This document shows, in pieces, positions 41,340 through 50,118 of a DNA stretch of 64,000 nucleotides (positions are counted from its first letter, which is position 1; every line of letters starts with the position of its first letter). The stretch comes from Streptomyces sp. JJ66 (GTDB lineage: Bacteria; Actinomycetota; Actinomycetes; Streptomycetales; Streptomycetaceae), in NCBI RefSeq assembly GCF_019303495.1, contig NZ_JAEVFI010000001.1, positions 372,001-436,000 of the forward strand, in the 5' to 3' direction. The notes below the pieces were generated by a model. That model was not told the origin of the DNA and made no database searches. It saw only the letters and a list, made by a program, of their open reading frames with translations. Made by a program: the position numbers and the translations under genes.

Positions 41340-42824
41340 TCACGCGGCGTACGGCCGCAGGATTGCGGCCAGTTCGTCGTGGACGCGGGCCTTGATCAGC
41401 GTGCCGGAGGCGGTGTGCTCCTCGGAGAGCAGCTCACCCTCGGTGTGCACGCGGGAGACGAGCGCGCCCTCGGTGTACGGCACCAGGGCCGCCACCTCGA
41501 CCGCGGGGCGGGGCAGCTCCGTGTCGATCACGGCGAGCAGCTTCTCCACGCCCGCGCCGGAGTGGGCGGAGACGGCCAGGGCGTGCGGCTCGGCGCGCAG
41601 CAGGCGCTGGACGACGAGCGGGTCCGCGATGTCGGCCTTGTTGATCACCACGATCTCCGGCACGTCCACCGCGCCGACGTCCCGCAGGACCTCGCGCACG
41701 GCGGCCAGCTGCTCCTCGGGCACCGGGTGCGAACCGTCCACCACGTGCAGGATCAGATCGGAGTCGCCGACTTCCTCCATCGTGGAGCGGAACGCCTCGA
41801 CCAGGTGGTGCGGCAGGTGGCGGACAAAGCCGACGGTGTCCGCCAGGGTGTACTGGCGGCCGCTGGGCGTCTCGGCGCGGCGGACCGTCGGGTCCAGGGT
41901 GGCGAACAGGGCGTTCTCCACCAGCACGCCCGCCCCGGTGAGCCGGTTGAGCAGCGAGGACTTGCCCGCGTTGGTGTATCCGGCGATGGCCACGGACGGC
42001 ACCTGGTTGCGGCGCCGCTCCTGCCGCTTGACGTCACGGCCGGTCTTCATCTCGGCGATCTCGCGGCGCAGCTTGGCCATCTTCTCGCGGATGCGCCGCC
42101 GGTCGGTCTCGATCTTGGTCTCACCGGGACCACGCGTGGCCATGCCGCCCCCGGACGAGCCGGAGCCGCCGCCGCCCATCTGCCGGGACAGCGACTGACC
42201 CCAGCCGCGCAGCCGGGGCAACATGTACTGCATCTGCGCGAGCGATACTTGCGCCTTGCCCTCGCGGGACTTGGCGTGCTGGGCGAAGATGTCGAGGATC
42301 AGCGCGGTGCGGTCCACCACCTTGACCTTGACGACGTCTTCGAGGTGGATCAGCTGGCCGGGGCTCAGCTCACCGTCGCAGATCACGGTGTCGGCACCGC
42401 TGCGCAGCACGACGTCCCGCAGCTCCTCGGCCTTGCCGGAGCCGATGTAGGTGGCCGGATCGGGCTTGTCACGGCGCTGGATCACGCCGTCGAGCACGTG
42501 GGCACCGGCTGTTTCGGCCAGCGCGGCGAGCTCGGCGAGCGAGTTCTCCGCGTCCCGCGCGGTGCCCGACGTCCAGACGCCGACGAGCACGACCCGCTCC
42601 AGCCGCAGCTGGCGGTACTCGACCTCGGTGACGTCCTGCAGTTCCGTTGACAGACCGGCGACGCGGCGGAGCGCGGCGCGGTCAGAGCGGTCGAACTGAT
42701 CTCCGTCCCGCTCGGCGTCGGTGCCCTCACTCCACGCGACGTCCTCCTCCATCAGGGCGTCGGCACGGCGCGGGGCCGGTTCGGTGCGCGGGCCGAGGTG
42801 CGGAAGAGAAGAAGAGAAGGTCAA
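41340..42824 (-). CDS. hflX: GTPase HflX (ribosome-splitting factor)
   Basis: 494 residues. An N-terminal HflX domain (DGVIQRRDKPDPATYIGSGK, QYMLPRLRGWGQSLSRQMGG) is followed by a coiled-coil linker (RRIREKMAKLRREIAEM) and a G domain: GYTNAGKSSLLN (G1), DTVGF (G3) and NKAD (G4). HflX binds 50S subunits and rescues stalled ribosomes under stress. The TTG at 42824 is chosen because AAGGA lies five bases upstream and relatives begin with a Thr-Ser-Ser-Ser-like leader. The frame is open further upstream without coding character. Confidence 0.93.
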   Translation of the reverse strand: MTFSSSLPHLGPRTEPAPRRADALMEEDVAWSEGTDAERDGDQFDRSDRAALRRVAGLSTELQDVTEVEYRQLRLERVVLVGVWTSGTARDAENSLAELAALAETAGAHVLDGVIQRRDKPDPATYIGSGKAEELRDVVLRSGADTVICDGELSPGQLIHLEDVVKVKVVDRTALILDIFAQHAKSREGKAQVSLAQMQYMLPRLRGWGQSLSRQMGGGGSGSSGGGMATRGPGETKIETDRRRIREKMAKLRREIAEMKTGRDVKRQERRRNQVPSVAIAGYTNAGKSSLLNRLTGAGVLVENALFATLDPTVRRAETPSGRQYTLADTVGFVRHLPHHLVEAFRSTMEEVGDSDLILHVVDGSHPVPEEQLAAVREVLRDVGAVDVPEIVVINKADIADPLVVQRLLRAEPHALAVSAHSGAGVEKLLAVIDTELPRPAVEVAALVPYTEGALVSRVHTEGELLSEEHTASGTLIKARVHDELAAILRPYAA

Positions 42825-43031
42825 TGCTGTCCTTACGTCGATGGAGAGAAAACGGACCTGCGAGGGGTAACGCGTCACACACGCCGTTCATTCCCGCGCC
42901 AGCCGCGTCCGCGAGACGCCGTGGTCCGTCACGATGGTGGCACGCGAAGGGCCTGGCGTCACCCCGTTTACCGCGCGGGTCCAGCGCGGGCACCGCCGGG
43001 GAGGCCGCCGCGCTCCCGGCCGCACGCCCTG

Positions 43032-43060
43032 GGCTGCCACCCCGGACCGGGCTGGCAGCC
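43032..43060 (-). terminator. Possible terminator of the M1 peptidase gene
   Basis: An 8-bp stem (GGCTGCCA with TGGCAGCC) encloses a second small inverted repeat (CCCGG-A-CCGGG). It lies 16 bases past the stop of the leftward gene. Confidence 0.6.
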
Positions 43061-43075
43061 GCCGGGGCCGGGCGC

Positions 43076-44632
43076 TCACGGGGTGCCGGCCGTCCAGTCC
43101 GGGTGGCCGGGCATCGCGGGGGTCTTCTCTCCGTACAGCCAGTCGCGCAGGAAGCCGCTCACGTCCCGGCCCGCGACCTCACCGGCCAGGGCGATGAAGT
43201 CGGCGGTGGACGCCACGCCGTGCTGGTACCGGGTGACCCACGTGCGTTGCAGCCGCTCGAACGCCTCCGCGCCGATGTGCTGGCGCAGCGCGTACAACAC
43301 GACCGCCGCGCCGTCGTACACGATCGGACGGAAGATGTTGAGCTTGTCCTCACTGCCGGAGGGGGGCGGGGTGAGCCGGGCGGGCGGGCCGTACGCCTGC
43401 CGCCACTGATCGGAGGACTCGTACGCCCGCTTGACGCGCTCGGTGAGCTCCGGCCCGCCGTGCCCGGCGGCGTACCGCCACTCGTACCAGGTGGCGTGGC
43501 CCTCGTTCAGCCACAGATCGTCCCACCGGTGCGGGCTGACGCTGTTGCCGAACCAGTGGTGCGCCAGCTCGTGCACCATGATCGACTCCCGGTACCAGGC
43601 TGGGTAGTCCTCATTGCCCAGGAAGTCGAGCGAGAACAGGGAGAGCGTTTGCGTCTCCAGGGCGAAGCCGAGGGCGGCCTCAACGACCAGGACGCCGTAG
43701 GTGTCGAACGGGTAAGGCCCCACCTGCCCCGTCATCCACTCCAGGTGCCCAGAGGTCTTCCGCGCCCAGGGCTCCAGCGTGGCGCGGTGCCGCGTCGGCA
43801 CGACATCGCGCAGCTGGACGCCGTCCGGGCCCGGGCGGCGCAGCACGGTGGAGCGGCCGATGGTGACCTGGGCCAGCTCGGTGGCCAGCGGGCGCGCCGT
43901 CCGGTACGTCCAGGTGACGCCCTCGGCCTGCCGGGTGCGGGAGACGGCATGTCCGGTGGTGACGGCGGTGAACTCCTCCGGCGCGGTGACACGGAAGGTG
44001 AAGTGCGCCTTGTCGGAGGGGTGGTCGTTGGACGGGAAGACGCGGTGGGCGGCGTCGGGCTGGCTGGCCAGCGCCAGCCCGTCGCCCTTCGTCCGGATCC
44101 AGCCGGTGGGCTTGGCACCACTGGTGGGGCTGGTGTGGCGCACGTCCACGTGCAGGGGCTGTCCCCCGGTGAGCGGACGCGCGGGGGTGAGCACCAAGTC
44201 CTCACCGGCCGCCTGCCAGGTGGCCGGGGCGCCGTTGACGCTGACCGACCGCACGGTGCCGCCAGCGAAGTCGAGGTTCACCGTCTCCAGGCGCTCGCCG
44301 GTCACCTCGGCGTGGATACGGGTGCGGGCCTGGAGCGGGACGGTGTTGTCGCCGGTGTAGGTCAGGGTGATGTCGTAGCGCAGAACGTCGTAGCCGGGGT
44401 TGCCGAGCTCCGGGAAGAGGCGGTCCCCTACGCCCAGCGGCCCCGGATACGGCGTCGCGGCGACGAGGGCGAGGCAGGTGGCCACGGCGGTGACGGCGAC
44501 CGCCGTGCGGCGGACGGATGCCCGCGGCCGGACGGCGGCGCGGTGGTCCGGGCGCGGGGCGGCGCGACGGGCGGCAGCGGCGCCGCTGGGGCCGGAGGGA
44601 CCGGTGGGACCGGGGAGGGGCGCGGAGGTCAT
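43076..44632 (-). CDS. M1 family metallopeptidase, membrane-anchored
   Basis: 518 residues. One hydrophobic segment near residues 43-62 (TAVAVTAVATCLALVA) acts as a signal or anchor, placing the enzyme outside the membrane. The zinc site HELAHHWFGNSVSP continues to WLNEGHATW, giving HExxH followed by the distal Glu. The M1 exopeptidase loop is only partly recognisable (ALGFALETQTLSLF for the GAMEN region). It lacks the large C-terminal domain of aminopeptidase N, as do other short actinobacterial members. The ATG is at 44632; GGTGG precedes it. Confidence 0.88.
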   Translation of the reverse strand: MTSAPLPGPTGPSGPSGAAAARRAAPRPDHRAAVRPRASVRRTAVAVTAVATCLALVAATPYPGPLGVGDRLFPELGNPGYDVLRYDITLTYTGDNTVPLQARTRIHAEVTGERLETVNLDFAGGTVRSVSVNGAPATWQAAGEDLVLTPARPLTGGQPLHVDVRHTSPTSGAKPTGWIRTKGDGLALASQPDAAHRVFPSNDHPSDKAHFTFRVTAPEEFTAVTTGHAVSRTRQAEGVTWTYRTARPLATELAQVTIGRSTVLRRPGPDGVQLRDVVPTRHRATLEPWARKTSGHLEWMTGQVGPYPFDTYGVLVVEAALGFALETQTLSLFSLDFLGNEDYPAWYRESIMVHELAHHWFGNSVSPHRWDDLWLNEGHATWYEWRYAAGHGGPELTERVKRAYESSDQWRQAYGPPARLTPPPSGSEDKLNIFRPIVYDGAAVVLYALRQHIGAEAFERLQRTWVTRYQHGVASTADFIALAGEVAGRDVSGFLRDWLYGEKTPAMPGHPDWTAGTP

Positions 44633-44701
44633 GGTCCACCGCTACCAGCAGGGCACCCGGCACGCCTGACGACGCGTCAGCCGCGCACCCGATCGGAGGT
44701 G

Positions 44702-46870
44702 TTACACCGCCGCACGGGTGGCGCGGACGACGTCGTACACGCCGGGCACGGCACGCATGGCCCGCATCAGCGCGGGAAGCCCGGTGGCGTCAGGCAGGTG
44801 CAGGGTGTAGGTGTGCCGCACCCGCTGCTCGCGCGGGGGCGCGACGTCGGCGGCGATGACGGCGGCGCCCTGGACGGCGATCGTCTCGGTCAGGTCGGCC
44901 AGCAGGCGTGGGCGGCCGAACGCCTCGGCCAGCAGCGTCACCCGGCACCCGCCCGCTTCCGGCCGCCACCGCACCGGCACGGCGACGCGTCCGGCCCGGG
45001 CCATGCGCAGCACCGCCGCACACCCCTCGCGGTGCGCAGTGACGGCGCCGCCGCGCACCGCGAAACCGGTGACCCGGTCCGGCGGCACCGGCGTGCAGCA
45101 GCGGGCGAGCCGCACCGGGCGGTCCGGCAGCTCCACGGCCACCGCCGCGCTCTGTCCGCCGCGCGGCGGGCTCGGCGGAGCGGCTTGCCGCTCGTCGGCG
45201 GCGGGGCCCGCGGCGGACTCGGCGGGCGCGGCGTCCTCGGGGTGGGCGTCCAGCCAGCGGCGGATGGCGATGCGGGCGGCGGGCGTCCGGGCGTGCTCCA
45301 GCCACTGGGGAGCCGGGCCTGAGGCTCCTTCGGGGGCGAGGAGGAGTTGCAGCGCGTCGCCGTCGCGGAGCACGGTGCCCAGGGTGGTGAGGCGGCCGTC
45401 CACGCGGGCGCCGATGCAGGCGTGCGCCCGGGCGCCGTAGCGCGCGTAGGCCGCGTCGACGCAGGTGGCGCCGCCGGGCAGGTGCAGCACGCCGGGGTCG
45501 CCGAGGGAGCCGGGGTCGGCGCAGAAGACGGTGATCTCGCGATCCTGGGCGAGCTCGTCGCGCAGGTGGGCCCAGAAGGTGTCCGGGTCCGGGGCGTGGC
45601 TCTGCCATTCCAGCAGGCGGGACAGCCAGCCCGGACGCGTGGGGTCGTCCCGCTCGCCGTCAGCCTCCCGCTGGGCACCGGTTTCCCGCTCCCCGTCCGC
45701 GTTCCGGCTGCCCTCCGCATCCCGGTCACCGTCGGCCTCCCGGTCGCCGTCGGCCCCGGCGGGCGGCGCGGCGTCCCCCGCCGGGCGGTGCGGGTCCCCC
45801 AGCGCCACGACTCCGGCCTCGGCGACGCGGTGCATGCGCCGCGAGCGGATCAGCACCTCCGCCACCCGCCCCTGAGCGTCGGCGAACGCGGTGTGCAGCG
45901 ATTGGTACAGGTTGAACTTCGGAACCGCGATGAAGTCCTTGAACTCCGCGATCAGCGGCGTGAAGCAGGTGTGCAGCTCACCGAGCACCGCGTAGCAGTC
46001 GGCGTCGTCCCCGACGAGGATCAGCAGGCGCCCGAAGTCGCACGGCCCCAGCGGGCCGCGCTTCTTCTCCACCCGGTGCACGGACAGGGCGTGCCGCGGC
46101 CGGATCTGCACCTCCGCGCCGACCGGCGCGTCCCGCAGCACGGCCCGCACGGCGTCGGCCACCTCGCGCAGCGGGTCCGGCCCGGCGGCGTGCTGGCGGA
46201 TGAGCTGCTGGGTGTGCTCGTACTCCCGCGGGTGCAGGATGGCGAAGGTGAGGTCCTCCAGCTCCGTCTTCAGTGCCTGGACCCCGAGGCGTTCGGCCAG
46301 CGGGATCAGCACCTCGCGGGTGACGCGCGCGATGCGGGCTTGCTTCTCCGGGCGCATCACCCCCAGGGTGCGCATGTTGTGCAGGCGGTCGGCGAGCTTG
46401 ATCGACATCACCCGCACGTCATCACCGGTGGCGACGAGCATCTTGCGGAACGTCTCCGGCTCGGCGGCGGCGCCGTAGTCCACCTTTTCGAGTTTGGTGA
46501 CGCCATCGACGAGGTAAGCCACCTCCGCGCCGAACTCCTCGCGCACCTGGCCCAGCGTCACCTCGGTGTCCTCGACGGTGTCGTGGAGGAGGGAGGCGGT
46601 CAGCGTCGTCATCCCGGCGCCGAGCTGGGCGAGGATCAGGGTGACGGCGAGCGGGTGGGTGATGTACGGCTCGCCACTCTTGCGCAGCTGCCCGCGGTGC
46701 GATGCCTCGGCCAACACGTAGGCGCGGCGCAGCGGTTCGAGCGGGACGCCGGGATGGTGCGCGCGGTGTGCCTGGGCCACGTGCTCCAGGGCGTCGGGCA
46801 GGCTACCGCGTGGGGCGGAGCCGCTTACCGCGGCCCGGCTCAGCTTCCTGAGGCTCCGAACCGCGCTCAT
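44702..46870 (-). CDS. rshA: RelA/SpoT homologue, (p)ppGpp hydrolase/synthetase-like
   Basis: 722 residues. The HD hydrolase domain is intact (His58, His72, His96-Asp97 in LLHDTVED, then MSIKLADRLHNMRTL). The synthetase domain keeps FKDFIAVPKFNLYQSLHTAF and the Glu in AEVLIRS. Its ATP-binding part is altered: RPRHALSVH in place of the usual RPKHxYS, with a shortened following segment. A charged repeat-like insert (about 375-415, DREADGDRDAEGSR) precedes TGS, a CC zinc-finger-like segment (LARCCTPVP) and ACT domains. S. coelicolor has such a second RSH protein (RshA) beside RelA. The ATG has AGGGGG upstream. Confidence 0.88.
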   Translation of the reverse strand: MSAVRSLRKLSRAAVSGSAPRGSLPDALEHVAQAHRAHHPGVPLEPLRRAYVLAEASHRGQLRKSGEPYITHPLAVTLILAQLGAGMTTLTASLLHDTVEDTEVTLGQVREEFGAEVAYLVDGVTKLEKVDYGAAAEPETFRKMLVATGDDVRVMSIKLADRLHNMRTLGVMRPEKQARIARVTREVLIPLAERLGVQALKTELEDLTFAILHPREYEHTQQLIRQHAAGPDPLREVADAVRAVLRDAPVGAEVQIRPRHALSVHRVEKKRGPLGPCDFGRLLILVGDDADCYAVLGELHTCFTPLIAEFKDFIAVPKFNLYQSLHTAFADAQGRVAEVLIRSRRMHRVAEAGVVALGDPHRPAGDAAPPAGADGDREADGDRDAEGSRNADGERETGAQREADGERDDPTRPGWLSRLLEWQSHAPDPDTFWAHLRDELAQDREITVFCADPGSLGDPGVLHLPGGATCVDAAYARYGARAHACIGARVDGRLTTLGTVLRDGDALQLLLAPEGASGPAPQWLEHARTPAARIAIRRWLDAHPEDAAPAESAAGPAADERQAAPPSPPRGGQSAAVAVELPDRPVRLARCCTPVPPDRVTGFAVRGGAVTAHREGCAAVLRMARAGRVAVPVRWRPEAGGCRVTLLAEAFGRPRLLADLTETIAVQGAAVIAADVAPPREQRVRHTYTLHLPDATGLPALMRAMRAVPGVYDVVRATRAAV

Positions 46871-46987
46871 GGCAGCCCCCTGTACACGTGTCGCACCGTC
46901 AGTTGCTCGATATTACCGACCCCAGCACGCACCATCGCCAGGGTGCGGACCGAGGGTGGGTGGGATCACTCCATCGAGCGACGGGGT

Positions 46988-47866
46988 TCAGGCCAGGCTC
47001 AGCCACGCGGGCTCGAACGTGCCCTCCGCGACGATCACGGCGGGACCGGTCATCTCGATCTCGCCGTCCGGGTGTTCGGTGATCTCCAGCCGTCCGCCGG
47101 GCACGTCCACGGTGTACGTGACCGGATGACCGCCGTCCGCTGGGTCGGCGCCGTCCCGGCGGGCGGCGGCGACCATCACCGCACAGGCGCCGGTGCCGCA
47201 CGACCGCGTCTCGCCGGAACCGCGCTCGTGCACCCGCAGGGCGACGTGGCCCGGACCCCGGTCCACGACGAACTCCACGTTGGTGCCCTCCGGGTACGCG
47301 CTCGCCGGGGTGACCAGCGGAGCGTGGAGCAGGCTGCCCGCGTCCTCCAGGCTCTCCACGAACGCCACCGCGTGCGGGTTGCCCATGCTGACGTTCCGCG
47401 CGGGCCAGCTGCGCTCGCCGACGGTGACGGTCACCTCGTCCAGCTCCGGCAGCACCGCGCGCCCCATCCCGACGGTGACCAGTCCGCCCCCGGCCAGCCG
47501 TACCCGGCGCAGGCCCGCCCGGGTGGCCACGGCGAACTCCGTGTCCTTCACCAGGCCAGCGCGGTGCAGGTAGTGGGCGAAGACGCGGACGCCGTTGCCG
47601 CACATCTCCGCGATGCCGCCGTCCGCGTTGCGGTAGTCCATGAACCACTCGGCGCTCTCGGCGAGCGCGCTCCCCTGCGGGTGCGCGGCGGACCGGACGA
47701 CGCGCAGCACGCCGTCGGCGCCGATCCCGGCCCGGCGGTCGCACAGCCGCGCCACAGCCTGCCCGGACAGCTCCAGCCGCCCGTCGGCGTCGGGGAGGAT
47801 GACGAAGTCGTTCTCGGTCCCGTGCCCCTTGAGGAAGGTCACGGCCTGGGCGGGCTGCGCGTTCAC
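46988..47866 (-). CDS. dapF: Diaminopimelate epimerase
   Basis: 292 residues. It converts LL- to meso-diaminopimelate for lysine and peptidoglycan. The two active-site cysteines act as the proton-transfer pair: Cys89 in AEMCGNGVR and Cys222 in ETRSCGTGAC. The two halves are pseudo-symmetric, as usual. The start is a GTG at 47866 without a ribosome site. A TACAAT -10 element lies six bases upstream, so a leaderless transcript starting at the GTG is likely. It stands alone in the same orientation as its neighbours. Confidence 0.94.
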   Translation of the reverse strand: MNAQPAQAVTFLKGHGTENDFVILPDADGRLELSGQAVARLCDRRAGIGADGVLRVVRSAAHPQGSALAESAEWFMDYRNADGGIAEMCGNGVRVFAHYLHRAGLVKDTEFAVATRAGLRRVRLAGGGLVTVGMGRAVLPELDEVTVTVGERSWPARNVSMGNPHAVAFVESLEDAGSLLHAPLVTPASAYPEGTNVEFVVDRGPGHVALRVHERGSGETRSCGTGACAVMVAAARRDGADPADGGHPVTYTVDVPGGRLEITEHPDGEIEMTGPAVIVAEGTFEPAWLSLA

Positions 47867-47912
47867 GCTGCGATTGTACCGACCGCGACCTGGCTTCCCG
47901 GAGGTTGCCGGG

Positions 47913-48356
47913 TCAGCGGAGCCGGGCTACGCGCCACAGGGCCAGGGCGATCAGGGTGCCGCAGACGACGGCGTAGAGGGCGATGACGCGCCAGTCGGCG
48001 GTGCGGCCGGAGCCCCGGGCTGGCAGGCCCGGCCAGGTGTGGCCCACCCGGCGGGCGGCCATCATGCCCCAGCCCGCCGCACAGCCGGTGATCAGCAGGC
48101 CCAGCATCGCCACGACCGCGCCGCCGTCGCCGAACTCGAAGGCCAGCGGGAAGGCGAACATCAGGGAGCCGAGCACGGCCAGGCCGACGATGGGCGCGAT
48201 CTGCCACAGGCGCAGACGGCGCGGCGGGCGCAGCTCGGCGTAGGACTCGACGGGTTCGGCTGGCGCCGTGGCCGCTGGCTCGTCGGGGTCCGGGAGGGCC
48301 GCACGGTGGGTCTGCTCCACCGTCTGGTCGTCACTGCTGCGAGGGCCAGCCTCCAT
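47913..48356 (-). CDS. Small hypothetical membrane protein
   Basis: 147 residues. A disordered cytoplasmic N-terminus (about 55 residues) precedes three predicted membrane helices (WQIAPIVGLAVLGSLMF, GGAVVAMLGLLITGCAAGW, VIALYAVVCGTLIALAL). I do not recognise a family. The ATG at 48356 has GGGAGGG nine bases upstream; a GTG eight codons earlier lacks one. It lies between miaA and dapF on the same strand, and this position is familiar in streptomycetes. Confidence 0.75.
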   Translation of the reverse strand: MEAGPRSSDDQTVEQTHRAALPDPDEPAATAPAEPVESYAELRPPRRLRLWQIAPIVGLAVLGSLMFAFPLAFEFGDGGAVVAMLGLLITGCAAGWGMMAARRVGHTWPGLPARGSGRTADWRVIALYAVVCGTLIALALWRVARLR

Positions 48357-48463
48357 TGCCACGCGCCCTCCCCACTTCACGGCATGTGCGGCTCAGAGCG
48401 TCGATAATGGCACGCCCGTACGGCTGCTCACGGCGCTTAGGGCCACCCGATGCGAGGACGTGA

Positions 48464-49426
48464 TCAGGCTGTGACCGCTCGTTCGAGGAGCGCCAGCGCG
48501 TGTCCCGGCAGCCGGTCCCGGTGCTCGGCCGCGCCGCTCAGCCAGTGCACCCGCGCGTCGCGGCGGAACCAGGAGTCCTGGCGGCGGGCGAAGCGCTTGG
48601 TGGCACGGACGGTCTCGGCCCGGGCCTCGTCCAGCGTGCACTCCCCCGCGAACGCCGCGAGCACCTGCTGGTAGCCGAGCGCGCGGGACGCGGTGCGTCC
48701 TTCGCGCAGGCCGACGGCCTCCAGGGCACGCACCTCTTCGACGAGCCCGGCCTCCCACATGAGGTCCACCCGGCGGCTGATGCGCTCATCCAGTTCACGG
48801 CGGGCGACGTCCACGCCGAGGTAGAGGGTGTCGTAGACGTCGCGCCGGGCGTCCGGGTCGGGCAGGTGGGCGGTAAAGGGGCGGCCGGTGAGTTCGATGA
48901 CTTCCAGCGCCCGCACAATGCGGCGTCCGTTGCCGGGCAGGATGGCCCGCGCCGCGTCGGGGTCGGCCGCGGCGAGCCTGCGGTGCAGCTCGCCGGACCC
49001 GGCGTCGGCCAGCTCCGCCTCCAGGCGCGCACGCACGGCCGGGTCGGTGCCGGGGAACTCCAGGGCGTCCAGCGCGCCGCGCACGTACAGGCCCGAGCCG
49101 CCGACGAGCACCGGCACCCGGCCCGCCGCCAGCAGTCGGTCGATCTCCGCCCGCGCCAGGCGCTGGTACTCGGCGACGCTGGCGGCCTCGGTGACGTCCC
49201 AGATGTCCAGCAGCCGGTGCGGCACCCCCTGCCGCTCGGCGCGCGACAGCTTGGCGGTGCCGATGTCCATGCCCCGGTAGAGCTGCATCGAGTCGGCGTT
49301 GATCACCTCGCCGCCCAGCTCCCGGGCGAGGACCACACCGAGGTCGGACTTTCCGGCCGCGGTCGGGCCGACGACGGCGATGACCTGCGGTACGGGGAGG
49401 GGAGAGGGAGAGGCGGGGCTGTTCAC
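48464..49426 (-). CDS. miaA: tRNA dimethylallyltransferase
   Basis: About 320 residues. It adds the dimethylallyl group to A37 of tRNAs reading UNN codons, the substrate of MiaB encoded further right. P-loop GPTAAGKSD near the start; NADSMQLYRGMDIGTAK, VGGSGLYVRG and the tRNA-binding GRRIVRALEVIELTGRP are all conserved, and KRFARRQDSWFRRD lies near the end. The GTG at 49426 agrees with the short leader before the P-loop in relatives. A GTG at 49453 is nine codons longer; neither has a well-placed ribosome site. Confidence 0.92.
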   Translation of the reverse strand: MNSPASPSPLPVPQVIAVVGPTAAGKSDLGVVLARELGGEVINADSMQLYRGMDIGTAKLSRAERQGVPHRLLDIWDVTEAASVAEYQRLARAEIDRLLAAGRVPVLVGGSGLYVRGALDALEFPGTDPAVRARLEAELADAGSGELHRRLAAADPDAARAILPGNGRRIVRALEVIELTGRPFTAHLPDPDARRDVYDTLYLGVDVARRELDERISRRVDLMWEAGLVEEVRALEAVGLREGRTASRALGYQQVLAAFAGECTLDEARAETVRATKRFARRQDSWFRRDARVHWLSGAAEHRDRLPGHALALLERAVTA

Positions 49427-49707
49427 ACCGGCCAGTTTCGCAAACGGCGCCACCCTCCGACGACTGGAGGGAGCACGCGCTGAGTGAGACGAGCGGGTGA
49501 ACGCACGAACGGGCGACGTGACGCGCCGGGGTCACCGTCGTTGGCCCATCAAAGGTCGCGCCGCGTGGCGCCACTCGAGTTCTGGGGGAGTGGGAAGAGC
49601 TCTGAGGGGCAGATTCCGAGCAGCAGTCGGCCGGCGAAGCCGCGAACACCGAAAGCGGCGACGGCACCCGAACCACCTGAGTCCCCATCCCCAGGAAAGT
49701 GACCGCC

Positions 49708-50025
49708 ATGAGCATGCTGGACAAGTTCAAGGCCCTGCTCGTCAAGCACGAGAGCAAGGTCGGCAAGGCAGTAGACGCGGCCGCCCGGACAGCCGACAAA
49801 AGGACCAAGGGCAAGTACAGCCGCCAGCTCAGGACGGGCAGCACGAAGGCCAAGCAGGCCGCGGCCCGGATGGCCGACGAGCACCGCAGGACGCACGGTG
49901 GTCCCGCGAGTCCGGGCGGTCCGCCCAGCCAGGGCGGACCTGGCGGTGGCCCGCAGGGCTACCGTGGGCCGGAGGGTCCGGGAGGCCAGGACGGGCAGCG
50001 GCCACCGGGCGGCCAGGGGTACTGA
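49708..50025 (+). CDS. MT0933-like antitoxin-family small protein
   Basis: 105 residues. The N-terminal ~50 (MLDKFKALLVKHESKVGKAV, then DKRTKGKYSRQL) match the MT0933/Rv0909-like antitoxin family of short basic amphipathic helices. The remainder is Gly/Pro/Gln-rich. The ATG at 49708 is about 11 bases after AGGA. No toxin-like gene is adjacent: the neighbours are miaA (divergent) and a dioxygenase-like gene (convergent). A toxin-antitoxin function is therefore unsupported. Confidence 0.75.
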   Translation: MSMLDKFKALLVKHESKVGKAVDAAARTADKRTKGKYSRQLRTGSTKAKQAAARMADEHRRTHGGPASPGGPPSQGGPGGGPQGYRGPEGPGGQDGQRPPGGQGY

Positions 50026-50118
50026 CCGCCCCACCCACTCTGTCGTCACCGGCGCCAGGGCCATGGCCAATGCGCCCCACCCGGGGTCCGGAGCCCGTGA
50101 CCGCCCGGAGGGGCGGCG

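Noticed and set aside
49427..49707. tRNA gene or CRISPR repeats between miaA and the antitoxin-like gene
   Set aside because: No cloverleaf or regularly spaced repeat is visible here or in any other gap of the window.
49699..50025. Toxin-antitoxin module
   Set aside because: Only the antitoxin-like protein is present; both neighbours are housekeeping or metabolic genes in the opposite orientation.
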